Shown: in pieces, positions 6,720 to 7,264 of the stretch | Layout: every line of letters starts with the position of its first letter | Numbering within the stretch: the stretch's first letter is position 1 | Source of the DNA: Chloroflexota bacterium | Lineage (GTDB): Bacteria > Chloroflexota > Dehalococcoidia > JABGRK01 | Length of the DNA: 7,264 nucleotides | Assembly: GCA_030665485.1 (NCBI GenBank) | Contig: DAOUZV010000058.1 | Coordinates: 1-7,264, forward strand | Reading direction: 5' to 3' | Made by a program: the position numbers and the translations under genes | The notes under the pieces: model-generated | Database searches by the model: none | The model's input: the letters and a program-made list of their open reading frames with translations, nothing else | Told to the model about the DNA's origin: nothing

Positions 6720-7264
6720 ATAAATCCAGTAGCTATATTATTTGACGGCATCACACTATCAACATTCTACCTGCTGATCTCCTCGGGATTAGGGTTGATA
6801 TTCGGAATAGCGCGCATAATGAACATGGCGCACGCCTCCTTCTACATAATGGGGGCTTATTTATGTATCACATTATATGCAGGACTCCACCTCAACTTCT
6901 TCCTGGCCATATTTATTACCGTCATTGTAATGGGAGCAAGCGGATTCCTTATTTACTGGTCTTTATCGGGACGGCCGTTAACCAAAACGATTGGAGGCAG
7001 ACCGATCGGGGCCCTGCTCACAACAAGAGCGCTGTCCTATATATTTGTAGCAGCTTTGGTCCTGGGCTTTACCACTGTAACTGAACAAGCAAATACCTTG
7101 ATTCGCGGCAACTGGCAGATTGCAAATACCGATATAGCGTTTGACAGGTTGGCATTTACCGGCATCAGCGTGGCACTGGTAACAGCTTTATTTTGCTTTA
7201 TCAACTATACAAAAGAGGGGAAATCCATAAAAGCCATCACGCAGAATAGGGACGCGGCCGTCAT
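6720..7264 (+). CDS. LivH-type branched-chain amino acid ABC transporter permease (3' part beyond window)
   Basis: This is a membrane permease subunit of a LivHMGF-like ABC importer, about 181 residues of an expected 290-300. The frame has several hydrophobic segments. Residues 23-47 (GLGLIFGIARIMNMAHASFYIMGAY) match the conserved N-terminal signature of LivH, usually close to GLTLIFGVMRIINFAHGEFYMLGAY. Near the window end, AITQNRDAAV matches the cytoplasmic loop seen as AVAQNREAA in relatives. The start is abnormal. TGA at 6708-6710 closes the frame upstream, and no ATG, GTG or TTG occurs until TTG 6795, which would remove the first transmembrane helix. The AUA at 6720, giving M-NPVAILFDGITLSTFYLLIS, or the AUC at 6717, fits the expected N-terminus and the ribosome-binding sites. 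It is probably the first gene of a transporter operon. The substrate is inferred from the family only. Confidence 0.85.
   Translation, partial: MNPVAILFDGITLSTFYLLISSGLGLIFGIARIMNMAHASFYIMGAYLCITLYAGLHLNFFLAIFITVIVMGASGFLIYWSLSGRPLTKTIGGRPIGALLTTRALSYIFVAALVLGFTTVTEQANTLIRGNWQIANTDIAFDRLAFTGISVALVTALFCFINYTKEGKSIKAITQNRDAAV

Noticed and set aside
6863..7084. 73-codon plus-strand open frame inside the LivH-type gene
   Set aside because: The overlapping frame encodes conserved LivH motifs; this one is an out-of-frame shadow.

Overview
This window reads as chromosomal DNA from an anaerobic bacterium, most likely a member of the Chloroflexota (Dehalococcoidia-like). The support is the resemblance, from memory, of the PurF, PurM and PurH sequences to that group, moderate base composition, strong Shine-Dalgarno sites, and an iron-sulfur type PurF. 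No search was run, so the taxonomic placement is inference.

Layout: (1) 15-1291, plus strand: a small two-helix membrane protein with a PH-like C-terminal domain, followed 8 bases later by recO (DNA repair). (2) 1297-6414, minus strand: a four-gene operon read purF > purM > purH > an uncharacterised HIT/GalT-superfamily gene. It meets recO tail to tail with only 5 bases between the stop codons. (3) 6415-6719: a divergent control region of about 300 bases. It holds a good promoter for purF on the minus strand, a good promoter on the plus strand, and a structured plus-strand leader. (4) About 6720-7264, plus strand: the start of a LivH-type branched-chain amino acid ABC transporter permease, cut off by the window edge.

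The purine genes supply the committing step (PurF: PRPP to phosphoribosylamine), a middle ring closure (PurM: FGAM to AIR) and the last two steps (PurH: AICAR to IMP). The intervening steps (PurD, PurN/T, PurL/Q/S, PurE/K, PurC, PurB) must be encoded elsewhere. The last gene has the His-x-His-x-Gln signature of nucleotide-transferring or nucleotide-phosphorolysing HIT enzymes, which fits a nucleotide-related job, but its substrate is unknown.

The least ordinary part is the start of the LivH gene. The frame is clearly coding but has no ATG, GTG or TTG at its expected N-terminus. An AUA (6720) or AUC (6717) lies where translation should begin, behind a leader with a 14-bp wobble-containing hairpin and a second small hairpin that overlaps one of two Shine-Dalgarno candidates. 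This may be non-canonical, regulated initiation or a one-base sequence error. The rest of the window looks like ordinary housekeeping DNA. I saw no mobile element, CRISPR array, tRNA or rRNA.
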